64,000 nucleotides of DNA from Vibrio sp. ED004 (GTDB lineage: Bacteria > Pseudomonadota > Gammaproteobacteria > Enterobacterales > Vibrionaceae), in NCBI RefSeq assembly GCF_023206395.1, contig NZ_CP066150.1:1798001-1862000 (forward strand), given 5' to 3'. Made by a program: the position numbers and the translations under genes. Numbering within the stretch: position 1 is the stretch's first letter; every line of letters starts with the position of its first letter. Below the pieces are notes generated by a model. It worked only from the letters and a program-made list of their open reading frames with translations, searched no databases and was not told where the DNA came from. Positions 47,561-57,186 of this stretch are shown piece by piece.

Positions 47561-48409
47561 ATGTTTGTAGTTATTTCAGTGGGTTTATCCCTATTAGTAC
47601 TTGCGGCCCTGTTTCATTTCTCAAGGAAGAGACAAACAGCGTTATCACACAGGTTTGAAACCTTAGTTCTGCTTCGAGAGTTATTGTTGTTATCACGCAA
47701 ACATCGCGCGGCAACGCATTACGCTCTAGCTTATAAATTGTCTAGCGACTCGATTCGTAAAGTGAACGAGATTTACGACAACATACTTGAGGTATCTGAG
47801 CTACTTCAGTCTCATGTCTCGTTCGATAGTCGCCCTATGTATCGTATCTTTCACCTCAAGCTCATCGCCATGCACAGTGACTGGCAAAACCGAACTTTGG
47901 TACGTAACCAATCAATTCATGGCAAAACAATTCGCCATAGCATGTTCTTGATGGATGAAGTGATGATCATCTGGCTGATTCAGTCTGAGCGTGAAGACAT
48001 GAGCCGTGAATATCACATGAATTGGCAACAGATCTTAGACTGCATGGAGATATTGACCAAGCTGAGAATGTGTATACCTGATATGGAGAAGCCAGAAGAG
48101 TACGCGAGATTCAAATTCTACGCCTCTCAGACACACAGAAAACTTAACCAATTATCGATTATCTGCCCTATAAGCAGTGGGTCACCCATTTGCACACGTG
48201 CGATGCATGCACTTACCGAGATCGCATCAAGTACCGAAGCAAATCAACCGGCAGATACCATGTACGAATTGACAAGCGATATATCAACCGTCGTTTCAAA
48301 AGTGTACGACCAAGTATTAACGGACATTACCCGAAGCTTGTATCGACCTTTACCTGACATTAACGAAAAGGCGATAGACACCCGATTATCCGTACATCAT
48401 TACATGTAA
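47561..48409 (+). CDS. Single-pass membrane protein, unrecognised
   Basis: 282 residues from ATG at 47561, preceded by AGGAG with a 6-base gap (a TTG two codons earlier is less likely). One N-terminal transmembrane helix (FVVISVGLSLLVLAALFHF) is followed by an all-helical cytoplasmic domain (LLRELLLLSRKHRAATHYALAYKL, IRKVNEIYDNILEVSELLQSH, MYRIFHLKLIAMHSDWQNRTLVRNQSIHGKTIRH). The helical bundle and RKHRAATH segment vaguely recall nitrate-sensing (NIT) bundles, but the likeness is weak. Monocistronic, with a terminator behind. Confidence 0.7.
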   Translation: MFVVISVGLSLLVLAALFHFSRKRQTALSHRFETLVLLRELLLLSRKHRAATHYALAYKLSSDSIRKVNEIYDNILEVSELLQSHVSFDSRPMYRIFHLKLIAMHSDWQNRTLVRNQSIHGKTIRHSMFLMDEVMIIWLIQSEREDMSREYHMNWQQILDCMEILTKLRMCIPDMEKPEEYARFKFYASQTHRKLNQLSIICPISSGSPICTRAMHALTEIASSTEANQPADTMYELTSDISTVVSKVYDQVLTDITRSLYRPLPDINEKAIDTRLSVHHYM

Positions 48410-48455
48410 AGACTTCGTGAGAGGAGAGCGTGCTGGAACTCTGGATTATTGAGTT

Positions 48456-48489
48456 CAAATCCGATATCACCTTTGATATCGGATTTTTG
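48456..48489 (+). terminator. Terminator after the 282-residue membrane protein
   Basis: AAATCCGATATCA-CCT-TTGATATCGGATTTTT: a 12-base stem (one G-T) followed by T5. Confidence 0.85.
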
Positions 48490-48571
48490 TATTTATGGAC
48501 TTTTAAATTTCTATCGCTATGTAACATTGCCTATAAAGTTTCAAACATCTCCAGACTTGATATTGTAAGTC

Positions 48572-48727
48572 AGAGGTGAATTAGCCGAACACTATTTGGG
48601 AAAATCGACACTGTCACTGGGCGAGATATCCTTCTTACTGGGATTCAAAGAAGCGAACTCATTTATTGGTGCCTACAGCAATTGGAAAGGGGTATCACCG
48701 GGTATCTACAGAGAACAGGTTCATTGA
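48572..48727 (+). pseudogene. AraC-family regulator, C-terminal remnant
   Basis: RGELAEHYLGKSTLSLGEISFLLGFKEANSFIGAYSNWKG followed by VSPGIYREQVH and TGA is the second helix-turn-helix and tail of an AraC-type regulator. Only about 51 codons survive; no start or sensor domain is found upstream. Confidence 0.75.
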
Positions 48728-48781
48728 TTTGTTCTCTGAGATTCATTCCAAACCAAAACAATGGCTCAGTCATGGCGCGAG

Positions 48782-49435
48782 CTAATCGATCGGCAGGTGT
48801 CCAGTTTTGACTAAGATGACCGTCTCTTCTTCCACATAAGGGAAATGCTCGCTCATGTGAGGGCTACGCATCCATGTGTGTTTCGGGTACTCGCCGTGTT
48901 CATCTTTGAAAGCGCCCGACAACACAAAGATCTCTTCACCACCAAAATGACGGTGTGGCTGAAAACGTTCGCCGACAGGCCACTTCACTAAAGCAACATG
49001 TTCGTGCTCAAACTCGTGCAGTGGCATGACTTGTAAGCCACCAATACCCGGAAGCCATTCCGTTTCTAGTGTATTGATACGAACTTGGGTTAAGTCTCTC
49101 GCATCAAACTGGTTGAGCTTAACCAAGATTGTGCAGCCATTTTTGCTTGATGGCGAATGCGTGCTGCCCGGCGGATTGCGGATATAAGTGCCCGCAGGGA
49201 AATCTCCGGTTTCATCAGAGAAGATACCCTCTAAGACGAAGATCTCTTCACCTTGCGGATGCGGGTGCTCAGAAAACGAAGATTCAGGATCGTACTTCAC
49301 CACACTGGTCGTGTGACCCGATTCTTTCTCTTCCCTTTCTAACGGCTTACGCCATACCCCTTTGGCAGGGCTCGCGACCCAATCTAGTGGTTCGGTTTCT
49401 ATAACCAGTCTCTTTGAAAAGTCCATGTTGAACAT
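48782..49435 (-). CDS. Double-cupin (ChrR-like) protein
   Basis: 217 residues with two cupin domains. The first has SEHPHPQGEEIFVLEGIFSDETGDFPAGTYIRNPPGSTH, the second PHRHFGGEEIFVLSGAFKDEHGEYPKHTWMRSPHMSEH. Each has the H.H....EE metal set (HPHPQGEE, HRHFGGEE) and a later His. This matches the ChrR/cupin_7 fold without the zinc anti-sigma domain. No sigma gene is beside it, so an anti-sigma role is unlikely; a small-molecule or oxidative-stress enzyme role is possible. Confidence 0.82.
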   Translation of the reverse strand: MFNMDFSKRLVIETEPLDWVASPAKGVWRKPLEREEKESGHTTSVVKYDPESSFSEHPHPQGEEIFVLEGIFSDETGDFPAGTYIRNPPGSTHSPSSKNGCTILVKLNQFDARDLTQVRINTLETEWLPGIGGLQVMPLHEFEHEHVALVKWPVGERFQPHRHFGGEEIFVLSGAFKDEHGEYPKHTWMRSPHMSEHFPYVEEETVILVKTGHLPID

Positions 49436-49567
49436 AGTGGCGACCTTACTCTTGTTATCGTTTTAGTTATTATTGTCTTTCTAGCTTCTATTCTACGCGA
49501 ATACTCATCAAGGAGGCCATCTCGCTGCTATTTTGCCTGCGCGACAGCCACCTTAAAAGAATCCTAA

Positions 49568-50335
49568 TTAATTGCGGCCAGCAATCACACCACCATCAAC
49601 ATCCCAGATTGCACCCGTTACCCAATCAGCACTGTCTGACAGTAAGAAAGAGATGCTATTGGCGATGTCTTTCGGTAAACCAACTCGACCAATTGGGTGG
49701 AACGCATTGAAACCTTCTAGTGCTTGGTCCACCTCTTCCGGCTTAATGAAAGATTCGTAAATCGGCGTTTTAACCACAGCCGGAGACACGGCATTCACAC
49801 GAATGTTATGCTCAGCCAGTTCCATTGCCATGTGCTGGGTTAATGCGTGCAGGCCAGCTTTAGCCATTGAATAGGCAGAAGATGGCGTCGCTTTGATTGC
49901 TTGCTTACCCCACATAGAACCAACGTTAACCACACTGCCACCGCCATTCTTGATCATCAATTTGCTTATCGCTTGAGTGATGAAGAAGGTTGCTTTATTA
50001 AGCTGCATGTATTGCTCGTAATCAGATTCTTGGTGTTCAATAAACGCTTTAGGGTTGAAGTAACCTGCAGCATTCACAAGGTAACCAATACCTTCATCTA
50101 ACGACTCAAGGTGTTCGATAAGGCGAGCCACACTCGCATCATCATAAAGGTTAGCTTGCCAACCTGAAGCGTGACCGAGCGATTGCAGTTCTGACACCGC
50201 TTTATCTAACTTAGTTGGGTGATTGCCGACAACCAACACATGGATGTTTTGAGCGACTAACTGCTTCGCTGTTTCAAAGCCCATACCACTTGTGCCACCG
50301 ATTACGACTGCAATACCATTTTTAGTGAAGTTCAT
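49568..50335 (-). CDS. Short-chain dehydrogenase/reductase
   Basis: 255 residues from ATG at 50335, chosen for GGAGATAAC. The nucleotide-binding motif is [15 protein letters not shown], then NAAG (VNAAGYFN), the catalytic Ser in NVGSMWGK and Y-x-x-x-K in AYSMAKAGL. It ends ..[18 protein letters not shown], typical of classical SDRs. The substrate is unknown. It is divergent from the HxlR-type regulator at 50441, the likely controller. Confidence 0.9.
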   Translation of the reverse strand: MNFTKNGIAVVIGGTSGMGFETAKQLVAQNIHVLVVGNHPTKLDKAVSELQSLGHASGWQANLYDDASVARLIEHLESLDEGIGYLVNAAGYFNPKAFIEHQESDYEQYMQLNKATFFITQAISKLMIKNGGGSVVNVGSMWGKQAIKATPSSAYSMAKAGLHALTQHMAMELAEHNIRVNAVSPAVVKTPIYESFIKPEEVDQALEGFNAFHPIGRVGLPKDIANSISFLLSDSADWVTGAIWDVDGGVIAGRN

Positions 50336-50440
50336 TTTGTTATCTCCTAAGTCATGTGAACGTGGTAATCTTAGGCTTTGAACTAACACTATGAATAGTA
50401 AGTACAAATCGGTTAGGTAGGTACTTATTGGTACATCTTT

Positions 50441-50779
50441 ATGAAAAATCAGGAAAACTTTTTTTCAAGAAAATCAGCACCAGAGCGTTCCGCTCGTATG
50501 GTGGAAACCATCTATGGCTGTAAATGGCCGCTAACGGTTTACCAATTACTGGCAAATGGCATCAATCGCCCCGGTGAAATGGTGCGCTCGGTCGAAGGGT
50601 TATCGACCAAGGTATTGAATGAATGCTTGAAGCGAAATGTGGAGTTTGGGATTTTAGATAAGCAGATGTTCAACGAACTGCCACCAAGAGTTGAGTATCA
50701 AGTAACACCCTTTGGTGAGAAGTTTTTGCTGATTCTGGACCAACTGGAAAGCCTGCAAAACGAAATCGACGAGATGTAG
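50441..50779 (+). CDS. HxlR-family transcriptional regulator
   Basis: 112 residues with the winged helix of HxlR/YodB proteins: [48 protein letters not shown] and [14 protein letters not shown]. Here YGCKWPL replaces the usual GGKW. The single cysteine in that helix-1 region matches the position used for thiol sensing in YodB-like members, which suggests electrophile or redox control of the divergent dehydrogenase (inference). Confidence 0.88.
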   Translation: MKNQENFFSRKSAPERSARMVETIYGCKWPLTVYQLLANGINRPGEMVRSVEGLSTKVLNECLKRNVEFGILDKQMFNELPPRVEYQVTPFGEKFLLILDQLESLQNEIDEM

Positions 50780-50819
50780 CCCAAACCAGTCAAACGAATC
50801 GCAGACACAGTAAGCACAC

Positions 50820-51734
50820 TTAGCTGACTGGCATTTGCTCGAAGCGACTTTTTACAAAATCAATGAAGGTTCGAATTCGGCTCGGTTGATAGCGGTCTCG
50901 ATGGTAGATCGCTGAAAAGTCAACTTTAGGCACCACCCATTCTTCAAACACCTGCAACAGTTGCCCGTCATGGAGCTCTTGTAAGCAATAGATGGTAGGT
51001 ACACGAATAATCCCGTTGCCTGATTTCGCACCCTGTACCAACACTCGTCCATTCTTACATTGCAGCCTGCCCGTCACATGCACATCAACCGTTTTCTTGG
51101 TGTCATCCAACGCTTGAAAACTCCACTTACGCACCGACCCCGTTAAGCAATCATGATGGATAAGATCCTTAGGGTGATTTGGCTTTCCTTTGCGAGCGAA
51201 ATACTCAGGGCTCGCGAGTGTTCCCATTTCAATATCCAATAGCTTTCTTGCGATAAAGCCTGCATCTTCTAGGCTGCCCATGCGAAAAGCGATATCGAAC
51301 GCATCTTCAATCAAGTCGACTCGATTACTACTGAAATCAAGGCTAATACTGATGTCTGGGTAGAGTTGCATGAACTCATTCACTAGATCCGCAATGATCA
51401 CTTCCCCCAAATAACCGCCAACACAGTTTACTTTTATGTCGCCGCGCACTTCTTCGACATCGTCCACAGCAGCAATCAAGGCTTGGTCTATATTATCTAA
51501 GGCTTGTTCGCATCTCGCGTACAGGTCTTGCCCTGCGTGAGTCAGCCTCAAGGTTCGTGTGGTGCGGATAAACAGCGTTACACCCATCTGCTTCTCGAGG
51601 CTACTCACTTGGCGTGATACATGGGAACGAGACACATCAAGTTCCTCCGCCGCTTTAGTGAAGTTACCTAAACGAGCGATAAGCACGAAAGAACGAATAT
51701 CAGATAGGTTAATTTGATTGAGCATGGTCGCCAA
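50820..51734 (-). CDS. LysR-family transcriptional regulator
   Basis: 304 residues. The N-terminal helix-turn-helix is IRSFVLIARLGNFTKAAEELDVSRSHVSRQVSSLEKQMGVTLFIRTTRTLRLT, followed by the effector domain (VNCVGGYLGEVIIADLVNEFMQLYPDISISLDFSSN). Length and layout are standard for LysR regulators. It is divergent from the short-chain dehydrogenase at 51976 and probably controls it. Confidence 0.93.
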   Translation of the reverse strand: MATMLNQINLSDIRSFVLIARLGNFTKAAEELDVSRSHVSRQVSSLEKQMGVTLFIRTTRTLRLTHAGQDLYARCEQALDNIDQALIAAVDDVEEVRGDIKVNCVGGYLGEVIIADLVNEFMQLYPDISISLDFSSNRVDLIEDAFDIAFRMGSLEDAGFIARKLLDIEMGTLASPEYFARKGKPNHPKDLIHHDCLTGSVRKWSFQALDDTKKTVDVHVTGRLQCKNGRVLVQGAKSGNGIIRVPTIYCLQELHDGQLLQVFEEWVVPKVDFSAIYHRDRYQPSRIRTFIDFVKSRFEQMPVS

Positions 51735-51975
51735 CTTACTTGTGAAATTTGAAGATGATAAAGCTATAGAGTTATGACGCTATAAAGCTATAAACTGAAC
51801 GCACTTATTGTTGCACTACAGCAACAGTGTTTCACGTAAAGCGCTATATATCAACAATGCTATTTTCCTTAATATACCTCCATCGCAACGAAGCAAGGCA
51901 ACAAGCACTTGATTCGAATGCACTTAAACAATACGTCGTAGCCAACCGACGCAATTAAAGTACAGAGGAAATAAA

Positions 51976-52695
51976 ATGAAAAAACTAATCGTAATTACAG
52001 GTGCAAGCTCTGGTATTGGTGAAGCAATCGCTCGTCGTCTAAGCGATGAAGGTCACCCTCTGCTACTTTTAGCTCGTCGTGTTGACCGCCTTGAAGCGCT
52101 GAACCTACCAAACTCATTATCAGTGAAAGTAGACGTAACAGACAAAGCGTCTTTTGATGCAGCAATCGCACAAGGTGAAGAGAAGTTTGGTCCAGTAGAT
52201 GCGCTTATCAACAACGCAGGTTCAATGCTTCTTGGTCAAATCGATACTCAAGACGCTCAAGAGTGGAAGACAATGTTCGATGTGAACGTAATTGGTCTTC
52301 TAAACGGCATGCAGTCTGTACTTGCTCCTATGATGGAACGCAACACAGGTACTATCATCAACATCAGCTCAATTGCGGGTAAGAAAACATTCCCAAGCCA
52401 CGCGGCTTACTGTGGTACTAAGTTCGCGGTACACGCTATCTCTGAGAACGTTCGTGAAGAAGTAGCAGCTTCAAATGTTCGTGTTACGACTATCGCACCA
52501 GGTGCTGTAGAAACTGAGCTTCTGTCTCACACTACATCTCAAGAGATCAAAGACGGTTACGATTCTTGGAAAGAAGACATGGGCGGCGTATTGGCAGCTG
52601 ACGACATTGCACGCGCTGTATCATTCGCTTACCAACAACCACAGAACGTATGTATCCGTGAAATCGCTCTAGCACCAACTAAGCAACAGCCATAG
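51976..52695 (+). CDS. Short-chain dehydrogenase/reductase (YdfG-like)
   Basis: 239 residues: ITGASSGIGEAIARRLS cofactor loop with LLARRVDRLEAL (Arg residues suit NADP), INNAGSMLLG, ISSIAGKKTFPSHAAYCGTKFAVHAISE with Ser, Tyr and Lys of the triad, and IAPGAVETELL. It resembles YdfG-type serine/3-hydroxy acid dehydrogenases. Its codon usage looks highly optimised compared with neighbours, suggesting strong expression. A LysR regulator is divergent to it and a terminator follows. Confidence 0.92.
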   Translation: MKKLIVITGASSGIGEAIARRLSDEGHPLLLLARRVDRLEALNLPNSLSVKVDVTDKASFDAAIAQGEEKFGPVDALINNAGSMLLGQIDTQDAQEWKTMFDVNVIGLLNGMQSVLAPMMERNTGTIINISSIAGKKTFPSHAAYCGTKFAVHAISENVREEVAASNVRVTTIAPGAVETELLSHTTSQEIKDGYDSWKEDMGGVLAADDIARAVSFAYQQPQNVCIREIALAPTKQQP

Positions 52696-52730
52696 GCCTT
52701 TGCTATTGCTACTAAATCAGCGATGAAATA

Positions 52731-52769
52731 AAAAAGCGCCGCGACTTAACAAGTCGTGGCGCTTTTGTT
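52731..52769 (+). terminator. Terminator between converging genes
   Basis: AAAAAGCGCCGCGACTT-AACA-AGTCGTGGCGCTTTTG: a 14-bp stem with one G-T and flanking A and T tracts. It can serve the dehydrogenase and the converging minus-strand gene. Confidence 0.9.
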
Positions 52770-52802
52770 TTGATTCAATCTAATTGCTAGCGATAAGCGA
52801 GA

Positions 52803-54611
52803 TTAGAACTCAACGCGATAAACGGATGTGCTACCACTCACTTCGTTGCCAACCGCAATAAAGTGGTTACCAGAACGGGCGAAATACTTGATTGACTCTG
52901 GGCCTAGGTCACCCGCTTTAGCGTTGTAAGTATCGTTATCGCAATCACCGTCTTCATCAACCTTGGTACACACTGGTTGTGTAAAGTCTCGGTTGTTCAA
53001 GTAGCTGATGAAACTTGCGTTTTTAGGCTGTGTTACGTCGTAAATCATGATGCCACCTTGGCGCTCAAGACCAATAAAGGCATAGTGCTTACCGTTAATC
53101 TTAGCCACTTCGATCGCTTCAGGCTCAACCCCTTTGTCATCACTGCGATCGTCGCCACTTTGGTTGTTATCATTGGTGCTATTGAAGTTTGCAGGATCTT
53201 GCTCAAGAACGATTCGAGCAAAGTCATCACCGCTATCAAACACTAGCTCACCTGACTCATCCCAGATAGAGAAAGAACGGCTACCGAATGCTTGAACTTT
53301 TTGGTCAGCTGCCAGTGTTCCTTGTGGATTAATCACCTTAAGACGAGCAAGTTGCTTATTGTCTTTGAGTGCCCCTGCCAATGGGTGGTTAGCATCAACG
53401 TCGAGCTTCTTGCCACGCACTTCATCGACATACGCGATACAAAAGTCTTTTTCTGTGGTGTAGTTTTCGGTGCCTTTATAGTCATCACCATCCCACTCAA
53501 ACCCTTTATCATCACACACTTGTTGTGTCGTCTTAATGCCATATTCACGGCCATCACCTTCGTTTGCTGTCACAATGTAGGTGTGACCATCAACACTGTA
53601 GCTGGTGATGCTGTCTGGCATGTAAAGGCCTTCCAACATTGGATAATTTTGTAGGTTACCGATGTTTTTGTCTTTGTTTGACGCATCCAACTGAGCAGTA
53701 TCCCAAGGTTTTCCGCCTAGTCCCAAAATCACATCCACTTCTGCACTCGCCACGTCAATCGCTGCCAATGCATTGTTTTCTTGAAGGGCAACGTAGAGCT
53801 TACCGTTATCCGCAAACGTTAGATATTCCGGTTCTAGATCTTGAGCCACAGTCGCATTAGGCGCTGAAATTCGAACCTTGCCAGTCAATTCTTCATGGCG
53901 AGGCTGACCTTGATTGAATGCCTTGAAATCAATTTGAGTCACTTTTGCTTGTAAAGGACCATTAGCTAAATCAACCAGCGTCACAGAGCCTTCAGGATCA
54001 ATGCTGTAATCTGCATTCGGCTCACCTTCGTTTGCTGATGCGATGTAACGGCCGTCTTTCGAGAAGCTCACCATGTCTGGCAATGCGCCAGCAGTGTATG
54101 TGGTGATCAGCTCTAACGTGTCTGAACGATAAAGTACAATGATGCCGTTCTGTTGCTTGTCAGCATTTTCAATCGCGACAGCAACTAATCCTTGGTGAGT
54201 CGACACACTGTTCGCTGCACCGATATTAATACCCGAAGCCGCAGCGGCTGATTGAAGGTCGATAGAACCCTCAGATGTCGGTGTGCTATCAGCATTCATC
54301 GACAACACATCGACTTTCTGCGCTTGAGCGTTAACCACATAAAGCTTATCGGTACATGAATCGTAGCTGACGATTTCGGCTGCAGAAGTATCAAACGGAG
54401 CGTCAGCAATAGAACTGCCCACCAGAGTAAGCCCGGTAACTTCAGCATCACTTGCGATTGGCTGTTGGATGGATTGGCATTGAAGACTAAAAGCATCGAG
54501 TGATGCTTGAGATTATGTTGTCGGCTTTGAAGTTGATTGAGAACAACCAACTAAAGCCGAGCTTACTGCGATAGGTAGTAATAAAGTCAGCTTATTAAAT
54601 TTACGATTCAT
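52803..54611 (-). pseudogene. Choice-of-anchor I lipoprotein gene, split by one in-frame TAA
   Basis: From ATG at 54611 (GGAGG 5 bases upstream) the frame gives MNRKFNKLTLLLPIAVSSALVGC, a lipoprotein signal with Cys23. It then reaches TAA at 54515-54513 (codon 33), right after SKPTT. The same frame stays open from there to 52803, about 569 more codons: ASDAEVTGLTLVGSSIADAPFDTSAAEIVSYD, beta-propeller-like repeats (YVVNAQAQKVDVL, SFSKDGRYIASANEGEPN, YLTFADNGKLYVALQENNALAAID), and EAIEVAKINGKHYAFIGLERQGGIMIYD near the end. This is the choice-of-anchor I family, often found with phosphatase or metallophos genes. Only one lesion is present. Restart at GTG 54422 would give a cytoplasmic, untethered product. 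Confidence 0.8.
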
Positions 54612-54754
54612 ATATCCTCCATAATTTGAATCGCGATCATAGAGGCCGCTTATGACAGTTATCTTTCCCTTTTGTTAACAATAGGTGACGACAATCAGTT
54701 CCTTTTACCCATAACAACAGCAAGTTGGAATGAGCATTCCATTAACAAGCAAGC

Positions 54755-54793
54755 AAAAAAAAGCGCCCAAGCTGGCTGGGGCTTGAGCGCCTT
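54755..54793 (-). terminator. Terminator after ompW
   Basis: On the minus strand GGCGCTCAAGCC..AGCTTGGGCGC forms a ~10-bp stem followed by a T8 tract (A8 on the plus strand), 20 bases beyond the ompW stop. Confidence 0.85.
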
Positions 54794-54813
54794 TAGTAAA
54801 CTGAGTAGGTGGG

Positions 54814-55455
54814 TTAGAAGTTGTAACCACCACCGATCATGAATACCCATGGGTCGATATCAACGTCTGTTTTGAACGTGTCTGTAGCCGTTTTGTATGT
54901 CGCTGTAGTACCGATGTCTGCGTACCAGACCGATGCGTTTAGGAACCAGTCCTCATTGATCATGTAGTCAATACCAATGTTTGCAGCAAGGCCCCAAGAA
55001 TCATCCAAAGACACATCCGTTAGGCCTGCATTTTTGCCGTTAGCATTCAATCCTTCGTCAAAGAACACAGTGTAGTTGATGCCTGCACCTACGTAAGGAC
55101 GGAAGTCGCTGTTCGCTTCACCAAAGTAATATTGAACCATGAACGTTGGCGGAAGGTGTTTAGTGTCAGCAATTTTGCCTAGACCGTTAACAGAAATGCT
55201 GTGAGAAAATGGGCTTGCTGCTAGGACTTCAAAACTGATGTTGTCAGTGAACATGTAACCGAAAGTAAGACCAAGTTGAGTATCAGAATCAACTGAGAAT
55301 TCTAGATCAGGGTTGTTAAGTACAGCGTCACTGCTGTCGTTTGGAGATACCGTTGCTGCACCTGCACGGATTATAAAATCACCTTCTTTATGAGCAAGAA
55401 CATTCGTTGACATAAGAGCCGCAATAACCGCTATTCCACATACTGTTTTTTTCAT
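54814..55455 (-). CDS. ompW: Outer membrane protein OmpW
   Basis: 213 residues with a signal peptide cut after STNVLA. The mature part starts HKEGDFIIRAGAATVSPND, the OmpW family opening. Strands include DTQLGLTFGYMFTDNISFEVLAASPFSHSI, the conserved LPPTFMVQYYFG, FRPYVGAGINYTVFF and the end PWVFMIGGGYNF with a terminal Phe. OmpW forms an 8-stranded barrel with a hydrophobic channel. AAGGAAA precedes the ATG. Confidence 0.96.
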   Translation of the reverse strand: MKKTVCGIAVIAALMSTNVLAHKEGDFIIRAGAATVSPNDSSDAVLNNPDLEFSVDSDTQLGLTFGYMFTDNISFEVLAASPFSHSISVNGLGKIADTKHLPPTFMVQYYFGEANSDFRPYVGAGINYTVFFDEGLNANGKNAGLTDVSLDDSWGLAANIGIDYMINEDWFLNASVWYADIGTTATYKTATDTFKTDVDIDPWVFMIGGGYNF

Positions 55456-55855
55456 TATTATTTCCTTTTGAGGGCTTATTCTTTATTGGTGAATGAGTAA
55501 TCATTTCTTATTTTGCGTGCAAGGTAACATACAATAACCCTACTTTATTGATGGAAATCAATTTGTGAAAGGTTATGATTATTTGTGTAAATTTATATCG
55601 ACCCGATCACTTTATTCCTTCATTTTATTGACAGTTTTGTAATGCAACTTTTCCGTGCATCATTTTGTTAACTCTGCCTTTTCACTTTGCTCGGATCTCT
55701 TTGGATCAAAATAGAGCAATCCAACATCCCGTACGCATCAATTTGGTGCAGTCTCGCAGAGTTCATTGTCACCTCGTTTAATATTCAATGAGTTACATTT
55801 GGCGTGGTGCTTGCAAGTCTATGTTCATAATCATAAATACATTGAGGTTCTGACT
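55456..55855. other. Intergenic region between ompW and glgC
   Basis: About 400 AT-rich bases carrying both divergent promoters. TGTGAAAGGTTATGATTATT and TTTGTGTAAATTT near 55562-55592 look like half-conserved CRP or anaerobic-regulator sites, but none is good enough to call. Confidence 0.45.
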
Positions 55856-57076
55856 ATGCAAGACACTCTAACAATCGTTCTGGCCGGCGGTGTTGGCTCT
55901 CGGCTTTCTCCCCTCACCGATAACCGCGCAAAACCTGCGGTACCCTTTGGTGGCAAATATCGAATCATCGATTTCACACTCGCGAACTGCCTGCACTCCG
56001 GACTTCGCCAAATTCTGGTACTGACTCAGTACAAGTCTCACTCTTTGCAAAAACACTTACGTGATGGTTGGTCGGTGCTTAACCCCGAGCTCGGCGAATA
56101 CATCACCAATGTTCCCCCGCAAATGCGCACAGGTGACAGCTGGTATAGCGGCACTGCCGATGCGATTTATCAAAACTTGTATTTGCTGTCGCGTAGTGAA
56201 GCCAAGCATGTAGTAGTCTTATCCGGCGACCATATCTATCGCATGGATTACGCACCAATGCTCAAGCAACATAAGCAGAATGAAGCTGACTTGACGGTCG
56301 CCTGTATGGAAGTGTCAATTGATGAGGCCAAAGAGTTTGGTGTGATGGAGATAGACGAATCTCTGCAAATCAATAACTTTACCGAGAAGCCACGCTACCC
56401 CGCGTGCGTACCCGGCAGACCGACCCGAAGCATGGCTTCAATGGGAATTTACATCTTTGATAAAGAAGTACTGACACAGGCATTATTGGCAGACGCAGAA
56501 GATCCAGACTCAAGCCACGATTTCGGTAAAGACATCATTCCGAAGTTAGTCGGCAACAACAGCGTTTACGCGTATAAGTTTGGTGACGAAGAAGGACGCG
56601 TAACCCAAGACGCATACTGGAGAGATGTAGGTACAATCGACTCTTATTACCAATCGAATATGGACTTGTTGAAACCAGCCTCACCTATCGATTTGTACCA
56701 ACCGGATTGGGCAATTCGCACCTATGATCCGCAACTGCCGCCCGCACGAACTATTGCTTCGGTCGAAGGTAACCAAGGGATTTTTATCAACTCGATGATC
56801 GCGAATGGCGTGGTGATTGAAGGTGGTTCAGCGCAAAACTCTATCTTCTTCCCTAAGGTAAAAGTCAGCAATGCCGCGATTGTGATTGATAGTATTCTGT
56901 TTGAAGACGTCGAGATCGGGCGAAACTGTCACATTCAAAACTGCATCATCGATAAGAACGTTAAAATACCGGATGGAACACAAATCGGCATAGATAGCCT
57001 TGCCGATGCCAAGCGCTTCCACATATCGAAACAAGGCGTAATAGTGGTGCCCTCTTCTTATCAGTTTGAAGAGTGA
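55856..57076 (+). CDS. glgC: Glucose-1-phosphate adenylyltransferase
   Basis: 406 residues from ATG at 55856 (MQDTLTIVLAGGVGSRLSPLTDNRAKPAVPFGG), the point where family similarity begins; the frame is open 30 codons further up without a good ribosome site. Features are the ADP-glucose pyrophosphorylase loop GGVGSRL, FGGKYRIIDFTLANC, GTADAIYQNL, VLSGDHIYRMDY, NNFTEKP and DAYWRDVGTIDSYYQ, then a left-handed beta-helix tail. It makes ADP-glucose for glycogen. It is not with glgA/glgB here; Vibrio genomes often have two glgC copies. Confidence 0.95.
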   Translation: MQDTLTIVLAGGVGSRLSPLTDNRAKPAVPFGGKYRIIDFTLANCLHSGLRQILVLTQYKSHSLQKHLRDGWSVLNPELGEYITNVPPQMRTGDSWYSGTADAIYQNLYLLSRSEAKHVVVLSGDHIYRMDYAPMLKQHKQNEADLTVACMEVSIDEAKEFGVMEIDESLQINNFTEKPRYPACVPGRPTRSMASMGIYIFDKEVLTQALLADAEDPDSSHDFGKDIIPKLVGNNSVYAYKFGDEEGRVTQDAYWRDVGTIDSYYQSNMDLLKPASPIDLYQPDWAIRTYDPQLPPARTIASVEGNQGIFINSMIANGVVIEGGSAQNSIFFPKVKVSNAAIVIDSILFEDVEIGRNCHIQNCIIDKNVKIPDGTQIGIDSLADAKRFHISKQGVIVVPSSYQFEE

Positions 57077-57108
57077 TGCTTCACTTGAAATAGCTTATCT
57101 CTAAACCA

Positions 57109-57141
57109 ACAAAGGCAGCGAATTCGCTGCCTTTTTATTTG
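57109..57141 (+). terminator. Terminator after glgC
   Basis: AAAGGCAGCGAATTCGCTGCCTTTTTATTT: a 9-10 bp perfect stem followed by T5. Bidirectional with the converging yfcC. Confidence 0.88.
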
Positions 57142-57186
57142 CTTAGAAGATCTCAAGCAAAGCTTATCCGGTTAATAACCCAAGCT

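Noticed and set aside
48782..49435. ChrR anti-sigma factor
   Set aside because: The protein lacks the N-terminal zinc-binding anti-sigma domain and no ECF sigma gene is adjacent; only the cupin parts match.
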